From Echinarachnius parma (lineage: Eukaryota > Echinodermata > Echinoidea > Clypeasteroida > Echinarachniidae): 64,000 nucleotides of DNA. Within the stretch, counting starts at the first letter, position 1. The number at the start of each line of letters is the position of its first letter. The stretch is taken from positions 157,001-221,000 of the forward strand of contig JBAMJV010003353.1 of the NCBI GenBank assembly GCA_037951105.1. The letters run 5' to 3'. Shown here piece by piece: positions 26,217-41,200 of the stretch. The notes beneath the pieces are model-generated. The model was not told the origin of the DNA, ran no database searches, and saw only the letters and a list, made by a program, of their open reading frames with translations. A program made the position numbers and the translations under genes.

Positions 26217-29200
26217 GTAAGAATGTTGCTCGAACCGATCCTTTGTATTTCATGTTTGTTGCAGGATACTAAAAAAAAAAAAATTTAATCAAGAAACTGT
26301 GCAAATTGTTGCAAGTATGTTTTCTAGAAGTTAAAAAAAGTTAACTTAAAGATAAAGCACAGGCAAATTTCTGGATACTTGCTTATTTTGCTAAAGGTTG
26401 AAACCCCCTCTTTAAAGGTAGATATCTGGAAGTATTTTGCTTTTCCAGGAAAAGATTTGTGAAGGGAAGGGTAGAAACAAGCATAATGGTAAACTTGATT
26501 TGTGTAATTCAATTTTTTCTTCTTCAAATGATCATTCTTATTTTACATAGCATTTTCTTTATTTAATTGCATTTACTTGTGCCTGAATCAGGCCGCCATT
26601 TGTTAATTTCTCAAAAAAAGTTTGTTTGAATCCAACTTGATGGTCCTAGCCTAAAGGATAAGTGCTTACCTAGCACTTTCCATTGTTTTGTTGCCCGGGA
26701 ATTATCCTAAAATGCAGAGAAGGAGAATGCCCCTTTAAAAACATTTGGCATTCTGAGAATCACAGAACAATTGACTTGTTGCCGTTGCATTTTGCCCACC
26801 TCAAATCCTGTTGACTTTGATACCTTGTACTGTAAGTGCTGCAGGGTTTTTCCACTCCTTCACTATTTCGATTCTAAAAGCAGACCTTTTATTTCCTATC
26901 AAAATGTTGTAGGGGGGAAGGGAGAATTTATAATGCTGTTTCCAATTCATTGCTATTTTTGATTGAGCAAACCTTTTCTTCTTTTTTCTGTAAATGTTTC
27001 GATAAGGTTTGGGGAGAATTTTCAAAATCCTTTTCCTATTCATGGCTATTTTGATCAAGCATACGTTTTCTTCCTTTTGTGAAATCTTGCGAGGGTTTAG
27101 AGAAAATGTAAATCCTTTGTATTGTTCAATACATCGATATACATGTTTACTAGTCAGACAGTTCGTTTTGTCTTCAATATTCCGCTATGAAGCAAGCTTT
27201 AGTGAGAATGTCTATTCTGAGCATCTGAGACTAATTCACAAATGGAGCCTTTGAGGAGAGAAGATTCTTGGTTATCATTGAACCTGATCCAGGCGTTAAC
27301 TCTTTCTATGCCGGTGCAGCAGATTCTTGTACAATAGACCGCTTCTGTAATATTTGCAAATAATATGCGTATGATGTCAGACTCCCCGTTGGCAAGCTTA
27401 ACAATAGTAACTAGGTCCGGCAAGCTCCGGCAAACTTAGCTTGCCGGTAAGGCTGTTGATTTCGGGTATATTTACTACCCGGGACTCGCGATAACTTTTC
27501 GGGCGAGTCCCGGGTACCCGAAATTTATCCATTTGTTGATTTCGCTATAGGCATGTCACGCCGCTGGGAAAACATGTTCATTCAACTGACAAAAATGCAG
27601 CGCATTTATGACAATAAATCATCTTCTAAAATACAGCAAAGAGGGAAAAAGGAATGAAAAGAAAATGAGAGTGGGCAGATAACTCTGGCGTTCAAAAAGG
27701 GGACTTTTTGCTTTTTTTTTTCGGGATATCGAGTATCGATTTTTGCGCCCGGGACTCGACATTTTTCGGCGGTACCCGGGACTCGTCAACAGCCTTACTT
27801 GCCCGGCCTAGTTACTATTGTTAAGCTTGCCAACGGGGAGTTTTACATCATACGCATATTATGTGCATACATTACAGAAGCGGTCTATTCAATGTACATC
27901 TTTTTAACCCCTTGCCTACAGGAACCTGGTGGGATTGTAAATTCTAGTAGGGAACAGGTTAATAGCTAAGTTTTCATATTTGTATGTGTGTCTATTGGCC
28001 AGGTGATACAAAGTAACAGAGAAATTATCATGACATTATAATAGGTTGGATTTGCTATGAAAGAGTTACGCTCCTCCGAAATATGTTTTTTAAATTTTCT
28101 TTATTTCCTCTTTTGCTTGTATCTTTAAAAAAAAAATGTTTTGGGGGTTTAAAAAACATGTATACATGTATTTTTTAAAAAAATGACAATAAGTTTAATA
28201 AAGAAAATCACAAAAAGTAAAGAAAAATGCAATTATTATCTCAGCCAACACTAATCCATTTACCATGACATTTTCACAAACTATTGCAAATCAAATTTAA
28301 CTCATATCTCAACGTGCCCATCCAACTTATGTTTTTGAACGTGGGACAACAATTGTTTTCCTGTATCATAAGCACAATAAATGACAAAGAGAGAGCTATT
28401 TATTGGCTCGGAACTACATGTATGGAACAATTTGTGTCATTTCATTTTCTTATTCTATAACCTTACCTCCAAATTAACTGCATTCCCATTGACATATTAA
28501 AATTACCATGTTGAGATACTATGTCTCTGAAGGGAATATATTTCCAAGATCCTGAATTTAAAAGTTACACTCAATTTCTCAACAATTTTCTTGCTTCATG
28601 AATTATTGCAAACACCCACCACCATCAATATATTGACTATAAATGTCAGCATTTGACTTTTTAGTAATGTTAATGACACTGGGAAGTTGCACTTAATTCT
28701 CTACATGTGTACAAAGTTGGTGTCATTTGACTTTTTAGCTATGTCTATGACCCTGACAATGTACACTTTATTATCTACATTGTGTACAAAGTTCTTGCTT
28801 TATAGCAACTGGCACATCGTCATCACCATAAATATATCAACATAAATGACATTTTCTGAGGGAGATTTGAGAAAGATTATTTTTGATGGATCTGTTGCCA
28901 CATGATTATTATTTTTTGTGATGTTAGTGGCACTGTAAAAAGTTACTTATTTTGTATTTTTTTCGAGCTACATGATACAGTTCGAGCTTAACTGCAACCC
29001 TAACATCACCAACATCATCATCAATATATCAACTAAAATGACATTTTCGCAGGGACAATTTGAGAAAAATTACTTTTGATGGAATTTCCTCTCTGGCTGT
29101 TGTGATGACCTTAGCTGACCTCTTGTCAGTTCTGTGCATTGGTTGTCAAAACCGTGGCTGCAATTTGGAAGTACCCAAATGTGGCATCTTTTCCCTGTTC

Positions 29201-32200
29201 TAAAAGGCATATTTTGACTTCTCCCATGCACTCGAACCATGCCTGGAATTTTGAAGTACCCTAAAGTGGCGACTTTTCCCTGTTCTAAAACTTCTAAAAA
29301 GGCCATTCCGTCTACTTTTGCAACTTTATTTCTTACTTTCATTACCTATAGCAAACTATGGCTGGAATTTAGTAGTACCCTAAAGTGGTGACTTTTGCCC
29401 GTTCTAAAACTTCTAAAAAAAACAAATCTGTCTTCTGCAATGTCATTTGGCAATCTAATAAGCAATTTAGATTAAATAACATGAAAATGAAATTATCATT
29501 GATTATTCAAGTGCATAGAGGCAGTTTTCAATTTGCATTGTATGCCAGTAAGGTCTTTATCTTCATGGGCATCGGCAATACATGTATGTGACTGGATATG
29601 GCTAAACCCTTCAGTTATCAGTAATTTATGTTTTGAATTAATTGGCATTATTAGTTCACATAATGCATGTAAAAGACTTATGTTTATAACATTTAAACAA
29701 TCATATTTTTGCCATATAATGACATTTTGTAGAACAAGGCATGAGATCAAAGCTTGTCATGGGGCCTTTCTCATTGCTTGAAAATCTCAATTTTGATTTT
29801 TACCGACAAGTGCAGGGTTTTACTATATCCAGTCACATATAGCCCTCTTATGTATTTCCTTGTTCCTGCACTTACGCTCGAAGCTAAACCAATCCTCCAT
29901 AAGCTTGTATTCTATTTCATATTAATTTGCTCAAACAAAGATATGAGCTGATTTTATAATCTAGTTTGTAATGCTAGTCTCACACATGTGATCTCATCAC
30001 TGCGATTGTCTTTGATATATTATTGCAGATACCTGCGGTTATGTAGGAATTGGCTGCAAGTACCTGCAAACTATTTTTGCAATGAATTTCATTAATTTGC
30101 GATAACCTCTCTGCTTTAAAGGGCAATGAAATCCCGACAAATTGTTGTATGCACTATGAGACACTAAATATAATTAATAGTCTCTGAAAATTTGAGCACA
30201 ATCGGTCAAGAAATAAGAAAACTATGGCTCTTTGAAAAGAGCCATGTATGACTCAAATTGGCAACGCACTCTGGCAAAGTTGTGGACAACTCCCTATACA
30301 TTTTGTACACAAACTTTCAGTTTTGTTCAATTTTCTCGAAATTTATGTTTACCCTTCATTCAAGTTCAACATAATGTTTTGTAGAATGCTTTTATACATA
30401 ACATATCATGAGTTGGGGAATGGAAAAATGTGACTGAAGAAAACTGTAAAAATGCGAACATTTGTGTGCAAAACATATGGGGAGTTGTCCACACACTTAT
30501 CAGAGTGCGTTGCCAATTTGAGTTCCCCATAGGAATAAATGGACATCTTCAAAGAGCCGTAGTTTTCTTGTTTCTTACCCGATTTTGCTCTAACTTACAG
30601 AGATTATTCTTCTTAATCTCTTCAAGACTATGAAAGCAACATTTTGCTTGGGTTTCATTGCCCTTTCATGGGCGTGTGGTTTCCTGCAATTGGATTATTG
30701 CAGACAATTGTAGCAGGTGTATGTAAGTCACAAGTGGGAGGATCGCTTAAAATGTAGCGGATATTTATTGGAATAATAACAAAACTTATAATGGCTAGCG
30801 ATCAAAGTTATCAATGTTTTTTCACCCTCCACTTATCCATACAGCTGATATCTTGGAGAGTGAACCCCTGATCCACGCAGGTACCAACATCACGCTCAAC
30901 TGCATCATCAACCTGACCAATGAGACTAGGACCGCAGCCGACGTCGTCTGGTACAAAGGACACAACGCCCAGGTCGACGAGCATGTCCACTCTGTACTCA
31001 ACGACAGCGTTGCACAGCTGCACATCATTGACGCAGAGTTCGGTGACAGGGGGGCGTACTTCTGCTTGTTTCCGGGCGACACCTTTATAGATTACTTTTA
31101 TTCAGGAACTACGTTGCACATAGGATGTGAGTTACGTTATTGTCGGTGATGTTCGTAGACTGGTTTGCTGGATGTTTGTTTGCTGGATGTTTTTTTCCTT
31201 ATCCTCACAGAAACAATCTACACCGTGTCCCAGAAAAAACGAAACCGGGTTTCATGGCAGAAATTTTCTGTCATAATGAATAATTTAATTGATGATATAT
31301 ATATGCCTGGAAAGCTCTGTGTCTCTTCTTTCATTTGATGTGCAACTTATGGCACATACTTCAAGCATGACTGAATTAGAACAATGGAAAGTGGTGTTAC
31401 CAATATTCAATTTGCACGCATAAATTTGAAGTTTGGGTGAGTTTTAAGAGTTGTAAACGTACTTATTTTTAAAAAGGACAAACACCACATAAAAGTTCAT
31501 ATTTTTATCTTTTACATGACACCTTATGCTAAAAAAATTAATGATTTATGCCAGAGAACGAGTACAATGAAAACATGCCTGATTTCTGCCCGAATGAGTG
31601 AAAGTTGAGTAAGAAGTCGCTCAGCTTTCCTGACTAGCAGCTGACAATGGACTTTGATGCATGAGTGAATTTACACAAACATGGGGATCAGGAAACAGGC
31701 TAGATCAGGAAAGTTACTAATTTGGGCTGGAATCAAGCATGTTTTCATTGTATCCCCCGAACCACTTCGGGGGATACTATGGATTTGGCCTCGTCGCGCC
31801 GCCGCCGCGTCCGCCGCAGAGATTTTCTTGTGAACGCTCTACAGGTCCGAGTTCTTGTCCGATCATTTTCTAATTTGGTATGAAGGTGTATTAAGGAAAG
31901 AGGATGAAGCCTATTGATTTTGGTGTGGGGCGCGGTCCTGGTTGCCATGGTAACCATGATATAAATAAATAGTTAATATTACCTTGTGAACGCTCTACAG
32001 GTCCGAGTTCTTGTCTGATCATTTTCTAATTTGGTATGAAGGTGTCTTAAGGAAAGAGGATGAAGCCTTTAGATTTTGGTGTGGGGCGGAGTCCTGGTTG
32101 CCATGGTAACCATGATATAAAGAAATAGTTAAGATTACCTTGTGAACGCTCTACAGGTCCGAGTTCTTGTCCGATCATTTTCTAATTTGGTATGAAGGTG

Positions 32201-35200
32201 TCTTAAGGAAAGAGGATGAAGCCTATTGATTTTGGTGTGGGGCGGAGTCCTGGTTGCCATGGTAACCATGATATAAAGAAATAGTTAAGATTACCTTGTG
32301 AACGCTCTACAGGTCCGAGTTCTTGTCCGATCATTTTCTAATTTGGTATGAAGGTGTATTAAGGAAAGAGGATGAAGCCTTTTGATTTTGGTGTGGGGCG
32401 GAGTCCTGGTTGCCATGGTAACCATGATATAAAGAAATAGTTAAGATTACCTTGTGAACGCTCTATAGATCCGAGTTCTTGTCTGATCATTTTCTAATTT
32501 GGTATGAAGGTGTATTAAGGAAAGAGGATGAAGCCTATTGATTTTGGTGTGGGGCGGAGTCCTGGTTGCCATGGTAACCATGATAACCATGATATAAAGA
32601 AATAGTTAAGATTACCATGTGAACGCTCTACAGGTCCGAGTTCTTGTCCGATCATTTTCTTATTTGGTATGAAGGTGTATTAAGGAAAGAGGATGAAGCC
32701 TATTGATTTTGGCTGCAATTGTTTTTAACTGCTGCATAATGTAAGAGCCTGTTACATATGCCAATATTAATGAGCTCCGCAAGTTAGCAAAGGCCTCGCC
32801 GCTGACGCGGCTCAGTCCAGCGATCACTGCTGTAAGCGCACATCGCCTTGTCTATTAATCAGACCCTGCTCGGAGGACAAACAGCGCGCGAGGCCTTGCC
32901 CAAAGGCTACTGCCAGCCTAGTAGAACAACGTACACCACCAAACTTGTTCAGTTCACAATATTACAACCCACAAAAGTGCAATGCAATTGGTTCGGGGGA
33001 TACATGTGCTCGGCTGCGCGACCCGCCGAGCGCGCAATTTCTAGTTGTATTCATTCTCTGGCATATATAATTTATTTTTTAATCATGAGGTGTCATATAA
33101 AAGATAAAATTATGAATTTTCATGCGATGTCTGTCCTTTTTCAAAATAAGTACGTTTACTACTCTTAAAACTCTCCCCAAAACCTCACCCAAACTGGCAA
33201 TTTCTGCGCGCAAATTGAATTTTGGTAACACCACTTTCTATCGTTCTAATTCAGTCATGCGTGAATTATGTGCCATAAGTTGTATATCAAATAAAAGAAG
33301 AGACACATAGCTTTTCAGACATATATATCACAAAGGAAATTATTCATTATAACATGAAATTTCTGCCATGAAACCCGGTTTCGTTTTTTCTGGGACACGG
33401 TGTATTTCAAGCTATTACAATAATAAATGTTTGAAATCCATCTTACACACTGTAGCTATTGTTGGGCAAGCTTTCAGGTTTAATAGGATAACTTTTGTTT
33501 GAATGAATATATATGCATGAAATTGTAATATGTTTGTAAACTGGTCTTTGAATACGGTAGTCAAAAAGTTTGGTAAACATAAGTTTCCAAAATCTCTAAT
33601 TGATTTTGCCTATGAATTAATCCCCTCAGCTCATACAGAAATTTGAAGAAATCTCCAAAAGATGAATTTCAAGGCCTCCATAATTTTATTTTAAATTTTC
33701 GCAATGAAAAGAACTATTGTTGCTAGGAACTTGAATAGAATGGATGGTTATATTTTAATGAACGTATAAAAGTATTAGTATAAGGCCAAAAAAAAAAAAT
33801 TTGGATTGGAGTATTAAACGGGCTACCAAAAATTAGGGTAGGTAGGTAGGGATTTTTTTTTTTTCCTGCAGGATTCGCACAAATACACACAAACACACAC
33901 GCAGACACTGAACACACACAAACATACACACAAACACACACATACAAACTCACTTAACTGAACTCACTTAACTCACTTAATCGCCACCATACATCGGTAC
34001 TGCATGTCCTGCAGTATGGACACAGGGTCACAGTTTCACTCAATACTCAATAGTATTTCTGAAAAGGGCCCAGTGTCTTCCCTAGACGCTTTGACTGTTT
34101 CAACTAAAAAGGCATGTCCAGGTTCACAATTGTCAGCGATTTCTTTAGTTAAATCTCTGATGACAGCATCCAAATCAAACCTTCTGAGGACACTGAAAAG
34201 AGGTTTAGTTTTCCCTTTGATCACCCCCGTAACCTTCACGGTATACGCCGCCATGTTTCCGACCGTGCATAGCTATATCAACGGCAAAACAACATGTACA
34301 GTGTGCGTATGCGCTATGCCATGGCAAATACAAGTTCACACGCATCTACTGTACAGTATTTTCGCGGGGAAAAGCGATATCGCAACACTTCCGGGTTTTC
34401 AGCGCAGCAAATATATCGATTGCAAATGCAGCGCGATACTCAGGCGATAGCGATTTTATCGCTTCGATATACAACGATACATAACGATATTGATCGTAAT
34501 CGCAATCGGATAAAAACCTCTAGGGTCGGCGGTATTTTTAGGGTCGGGCGGGTTACGCCAATCCAACAATTTATTTTTCATGGCCTAATAGCACTTACCA
34601 TAAGGTAAGGAAATTGATTTTCCAAGAAAAGAGCTTAAGATGAAAAGAATGAGCAGTTATGTCTGGAGCAAAATATAAAACTTATTTTGTTTTCTCTGAT
34701 AAGTTGAATGAAAGACCGATGTAGCCTATGGGATTGAGTTAAGAGTCATGTTTAAAATATATAAAAGTATTGGTGGAATTCTGAATTCAGGAAGCAAAGG
34801 AGAATTGGTTTTCCATGAAAGGAACAAAACATGTAGTTTTGATTAGCATGAAGAGAATCGGCTATTCTTCCATTTTATTCCTGGGCTATATTTAAAAGTA
34901 TTACCTTACTTTCGTAGTTTAATGTAATACCATACAGCCTATGGTGTGGAGTCAGGATCCAAGTTTTATAGACTGAACGCTATTGGCATCTTTATTTCTA
35001 GCTATTGTTGTGCCTTCAAATAACTCTTAGTTCATTTTCTATGGTGGTGTTAAGTTAAACATCTTTTCTTCCTAGCCAAACGCTACATATCTACAGTGTA
35101 GTTAGCTTACTCCTGAAAAACACAATGTATTTCTAGCTATTTTTATGCCTTCAAGAAGCTCTATTTCATTTTCCAGGGTGAGTGTTAAGTTAAACTGATT

Positions 35201-38200
35201 TTCTTCCTAGCAAAAATGTACAGTACATATCTACAATATAGTCAGCTTACATATGAAAAACACAAATATGGTTGCTGTCAGAATTCTTACTGGTCCTGTT
35301 GTCTGTAGCCATTTCTTCTAGCAAGTGGCTAGAGGGTTAGTGTTCATTTCGCACCTTGCTTTTTCCCTTGCTGTGTTATCACCTCAAGATGTTTGTTTCT
35401 AGCTACCTGGGATCTTGGATTTGTCCTCCTTACCTTGCTTGCTATTCGTGTTTGACGTATCCAATCAAATTCAAAATAGCATTCTTTGAATTCTTGAGGT
35501 ATTGTAAACATGTTGACACAACCACACCCATTGACCTTTGACATAACTGTGAACATGGATGAGGGCATTGGCCCTTGGCCCTTGGTAGTGTATTGTGACC
35601 GGTGTCAACAAACCTCTTGTATCATTATCATCTTCATCATCATCAGCATCAAAATATTGATTTAGATAATTGTTATAAAATAAATTTCATTTAGTAGTCA
35701 TCATCAATTTGTTATCATTGTTATTGTCATCATCATCATCATCGTCGTCATCGTCATCATCATCATCATTATCATCATCATTATCATTATCATCTGATCA
35801 TTATACATTTTACTATTTGTTTAATTTGTAAATGTTTTTAAGGACAACCTGCTTATACAAAATATTATCCTTGAAACTTCAATAAAGCAGATTTGTTTAA
35901 TTTAATGCATAATTTGTAGATCCTCGAGCCAGTGCAGAACTCGACTGCCATGCCACCAATCTCAACTACTTTGTATGCGCCTGGGAGGATGGCAGAGCCA
36001 CCAACCTCTTCTATTGTTGATGTTGTTGTCATCTTTATTATTCTTATGATTTAATTGTTATATATAAATCAATTCAATATATCTGTAGATCCTCCCGAGC
36101 CAGTGCAGAACCTTGACTGCCACGCCACCAATCTCAACAGCTTTGTATGCTCCTGGGAGGATGGCCGAGCTACCAATCTGGCTACCACAGACACCGTGCA
36201 CTATGAAGGGTATGTTCAGATCTTGTTTCTTTATATACCAACGTGTAAAGTCAATCCTGCTATAGCATCCACCCGTACATTTTGCCAACCTGCCAATAAA
36301 AGACCTTGAATCCTTAGTAAGCAATCCGTTTGTAACCGAGATTGGGCCCGTTTCAGAAAGATATACAAACAATTTGTAAGTTGAGTCAGATCATGTGTTC
36401 TACATGCGCAAATCTGATTGGTTGTAACTCACAAATTTTCTGACTTAATTAATTGTAACTTACAATTGATTGTATCTCTTCTTGCAACTGGGACCCTTCT
36501 CTGTGAAGCCCACCTGCCTATGAAGACCATCATGCTTGAATCCCTTAAAAGCAGGCTGCATTTAAATGACCCTTGAACCTTGAACCTTGAAGTAATAATC
36601 CCTATAGCAGCTCACTGGGGAAGCTAAACTGGGATGAACGGTGGTGTGACGTCATAGGCCGACGGTGGAAAGTGAAGTTTTATACAGTGAAAGAGTCCAT
36701 TATATACAATAAAAATGGAGTGCTTTAGTGCGAGTAAAAACCAGGCTCTGATCTACAGCATCCTCGAACCCACCGGTGGCTGCATGCATCTGAGAGCCGG
36801 TAGGGCAGCCTTCTGGAAAGCAGTCACTGATGTTGCGTTGACTGCTATGTGCGGTAGTTGGTTCCAGATTCGAATGGATCGTGGGTAGAATGAGAATTTA
36901 TATGGGTCGATTGTAGCTAGTGGTATTGAGTATTTGAGGTTGTGATCGTTTCTTCCGAAGTATGAGGCTGGTATGATGAGGACTGGAGGTGGGATGTTGA
37001 CAAGCACATGATGAATCTTAAACAGCATGGTTGATTGAGCTAGGATCCGGCGTGTGTGCAGGAGGTCCCAATCAAGGCTAGTGACAAGTGCAGAGGCTGA
37101 TGTGGTCCTCCTGTAATCTTGGTGCACAAAGCGGGCTGCTGCTCTCTGCACTTGCTCTATTCCTTGAATTGCTGTGGAGTTGTAGGGGTTCCAGGCTTCA
37201 GATCCATACTCCAGTTGGGGGCGTACAAGGGCTAGGTATGCCCTGTTCTTCACCTCTTTCGAGCATGGGGACAGGGTTCGCCGCAGCAATCCTAGAGTTC
37301 TGTTGGCCTTGTGTAGGATGTTCTGGCAATGAGTGCCCCAGCGAAGGTCTTTTGATACAGAAACTCCTAGGTATTTGTACTGTTCTACCCTTGGGATGAT
37401 CTCGTTGAGCAGGTTGTATTCATGGATGCTAGGCTTGTGCTTTCTTGTAATAGTGAGGACTGCACATTTCTGGATGTTGAATTCCATGAGCCATTTGGTG
37501 GACCAATCTGCCAAGGTTTGTAGGTCTTGATGTAGGATTCTGTGGTCGTCCTCGGATGAGATGTCACGATAGATTACACCCTGTCTGTTATGACCACCTG
37601 CTTATAAATTCATGACCCCCTAGTATGCCACCTTGATGTAGATAAACCCTGTGTGTAAAGACCATATGCTTATAGACACCACATTTTCTTACACCCCTTT
37701 AGTAGCCTTTATAGACGGGCTTGACTGTATTAGCTTATGTACACGGGCGTAGCGAGTTACGTAATACCTATTCAACTGGGGGGGATGGATGAATAGATCA
37801 TCCCCCCCACTTGAATGGGTATCAATGTCATGTCTACGCCCATGCTTATGTAGTGTGTTGCCCCTTTGTACTACAAACCTGCTTTAGTGACCACCTGTAT
37901 GTAAAGACCAGTCATCTTGAAATCCCTCGTGAACAATGTGCATGTACATGTTAATGAACCAGTGCATAAAACAAACAGATTTGAATATCCTTTTTTTGGT
38001 CAAATTTACTTGAAAAATTGGAGGCTCATTTTTACATTGCATTAAGTTGGTTTTAATAACTTTTTTCTTCAAACACAACAGATTTGAACATCAGTTTATT
38101 CTTCTAATTTATTTGAAGATCGCAGGCTCTTTAAAATTGCATTAAGTTGGTATTAATTACATTTTCATTAAACACAACATTTATTTGAAAAAATACAGGC

Positions 38201-41200
38201 TCATTTTAAATTGCATTTAGTTGGTATTCATAACATTTTCATCAAACAACAGATTTGAACATCACTTTGGTTGTTTTAATTTATTTGGAAAATAAAAAGA
38301 TAATTTCTAATTGCATTAAGTTTGTGTTTATTTCATTTTCATGAAAGTGCATGTATTTTTTCATCAGTTGTAAGTTGATATTATTATGTCAAAAAGTATT
38401 AATTTTCCCCATGCATTGCTAAGATGAAAGTATTTCATTGAATTGAATGTGCTTTTCCCTGTTGTGTTGCTCATCATGTCCAATTGTAATTAAAAAAAGA
38501 AACCTTTAAAACCTGCCTGTATTATACCTTGTGAAATTTGTTGTTTTTGTTCCTGAATGATCATTTCCAACCAATCTTTCATCAAATCCTTCAATTTCTC
38601 CTCAGCTATTTGCATTTAATATCACCCCTCAATTAACATTTATCCTTCAATGCATTCCATTATCATGGTGTTATTCCCCGCTTTGTGTGTCATTACTATC
38701 TTTTAAAGAGACATTCAGGTTTTTGTAGCCATATTTGACTTTATATGTTATCAATTTATAACAGGAGCAAAAACCTTAATGTGCCTTTAATTTGCAATTA
38801 CAGGGGACCAACACTTAAAATCATTATTTGATGTATGAAAAAGGGTTTAAAGGGATCTAGTAACTTTGTTGACATGTGCAAAAAGTGATGAATGGTTGAT
38901 GCAATGTATATTATTGTTATCTCATATGTCCACAGGGTATTGTGTGAAAATTTCAAGTCAAATGGACATTGCATGGCCAAGTAATGAGCAAAAATGCAAA
39001 GTGATATTCAATAACTCACTGCACTCACTTTGTACACGGAAGAAAAACTCGCCCAGAGTTTTTCTTATCTGAATACTTCAATCATACATATCTTTGTAAC
39101 GAAAGGGAAATTTGAAAAACCGAAACCTGTCCCATGATTTTATTGTTAATACGAATACAACACGGTATAAGGGAACCGCTAGAATGAAAAATTTATTTTG
39201 AGGATTTGGACAATGTTACTAAGTCCCTTTAATATCTAACACTTATCCCTTTCCTACATACAGTAGATATAATTATATCAAAGAAATGTTTTCAAGTGTT
39301 GGTCCCCCTCTCAAGTATTAAACTGATCCATTGACTTTGTTAGAAGTTTCCAAAAGGTTTGACACTTCAATCATATATCAGTATCATCATAAGATTCTTC
39401 TGAATCATGTGTGGTAGTTTCAAAGAAAAGGAACACTGTTTACTTAGTGAAGAAAGTGAAAATTTATGTCAGATTTGTATCACATACTATACTGCCAACG
39501 ATTTTTAGTACAATTGAAAAGCATTTTGGAATGCTTTTCAGTTTAATCCTAAATATCTCCATAACTAGGGAGACATTTGAAAAATCAAAACACATTTCAT
39601 TCTTCTGTTACCATTAGCCAAACAACAAGGTACAAGAGAAGTGTGAAAGCTCCAAGTGATTTTGGTTGAATTTGACAAAGTTAATGGATCACTTTAATAC
39701 AACCAAGACAGAGGTTCCCGTCCGATACGCCCTAGTACAACGTGATTCATTTGTCTTTATGTTTTAAGCTACCGCAGACTCTTCACTGACCAGCATCCCC
39801 AGCTGACCTGTAAGCCGAAGTGGGAGGCCAACGAGTGCGAGGTCATGCAGGGATACTCGTCCCCGATTACAGTCGTCAGCGAAAATGCGCTAGGGAACGC
39901 GACCGCCGAGTTGGGCCGTACATTTGATCCCTACGTAGAAGGTAAGGCAGAATTTGATCAGAAGTCATGTGAGTATTCGCTGCAACTGTGGCAAAGAGAT
40001 GGAGCAACCGATTAATACAGCTGAAAGCTACCGCTATTTCTGCTGAGCTCTCTACTGCAACGTTCCTCAGCATGTTGTTGTTGTTGTTTATTGGCAGTTC
40101 ATTCAATTTGAATAACTAAGTATAATTCAACATTTCTTCCCATTTCTTTAAAGGATGCATAACTATCGCTATCAGACTTCATTCTTTCTGGTCTTTCTGC
40201 TGCTGTTTCTTTTCGAAGCCTGTATTGGATTAACATTGTTTGGTTTTTTCATTCTTGAATGTATCGTTTTAGAAAAAGAGAAGGTGTTAAAGTGGTTGAT
40301 AAGTATTCCTACACATGACAACCAAGACAGTACTGCAAGAAAGTGGTTGATTAGTATTCCTACACATCAGAAGAAGAAGAAGGAAAACGGAAAAAATATT
40401 TTTAAATGATTATTTGGATATGTTTAAATGCAGTAAACTTTGCCTATTTCTACAGTTTTACTTGTTATCTTCTTTGTGATTGCTCTCTTGTTAATCTTTT
40501 GCCTCAAAACTTTGCTTGTATTTATTTAATTTATGTAGGTAATATTTTGGCATGTGTTAAAAGTGTAATTGTTATGCTTTAAAGAAACATTCATCTATTT
40601 GATATGTTCATAAGGATGTATAAGAGCATTTATAACACCAAATTAACTTGAAGCGTAAATAACTTGAATGTGGATCTATAAATGCTGACTTACTGTTACA
40701 ACTCACGTTTGATTTTGTACATTTTTTTTTCACATGTATTATTTGTTGAAAATTATTCATATGATCAATACAAAAGAAAAGAACAGAGAATTTTGGATGA
40801 AGCAAAATATGTGTAATAAACAGTGGACTATTTTAAATTAATATAAGTTTAAGTGCATCTCAATTTGCATCAAATCCATTTACATTGAAGTTAGTTTTGT
40901 ATTATTTTGCAATTGCATGCAATTCTATTTGTTCATTGTTTTACTTGCTTTAATGTATGTTTTATTTGAATGCAATGTGTTATTGTTGCTGGCAAATGAT
41001 AGTTTTAAAGGGGACCACCAGGCAAAGAACAACACATAATTATATGTTTTGGTACCGTTTTGTGATAGATACCCAACATTTTGCAAAGGGTTGTGTAATT
41101 CATAAACAAAGCAATTAATCACCACCACTTACGGAACCACTATTATTTCCTGGTTCCGTACGGGCCAAACATTTGCGAGTGCGCCAATGCTATGCACGCG

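Larger units (their letters stand above)
31219..33404. mobile_element. Large foldback element with about 350-bp arms
   Basis: The left arm begins tacaccgtgtcccagaaaaa and the right arm ends with its complement. Similarity runs inward to about 31571 and from about 33036 with modest divergence. The interior carries nested palindromes and a satellite. It starts 93 bp after exon 2 and has no transposase frame, so it is non-autonomous. Confidence 0.85.
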
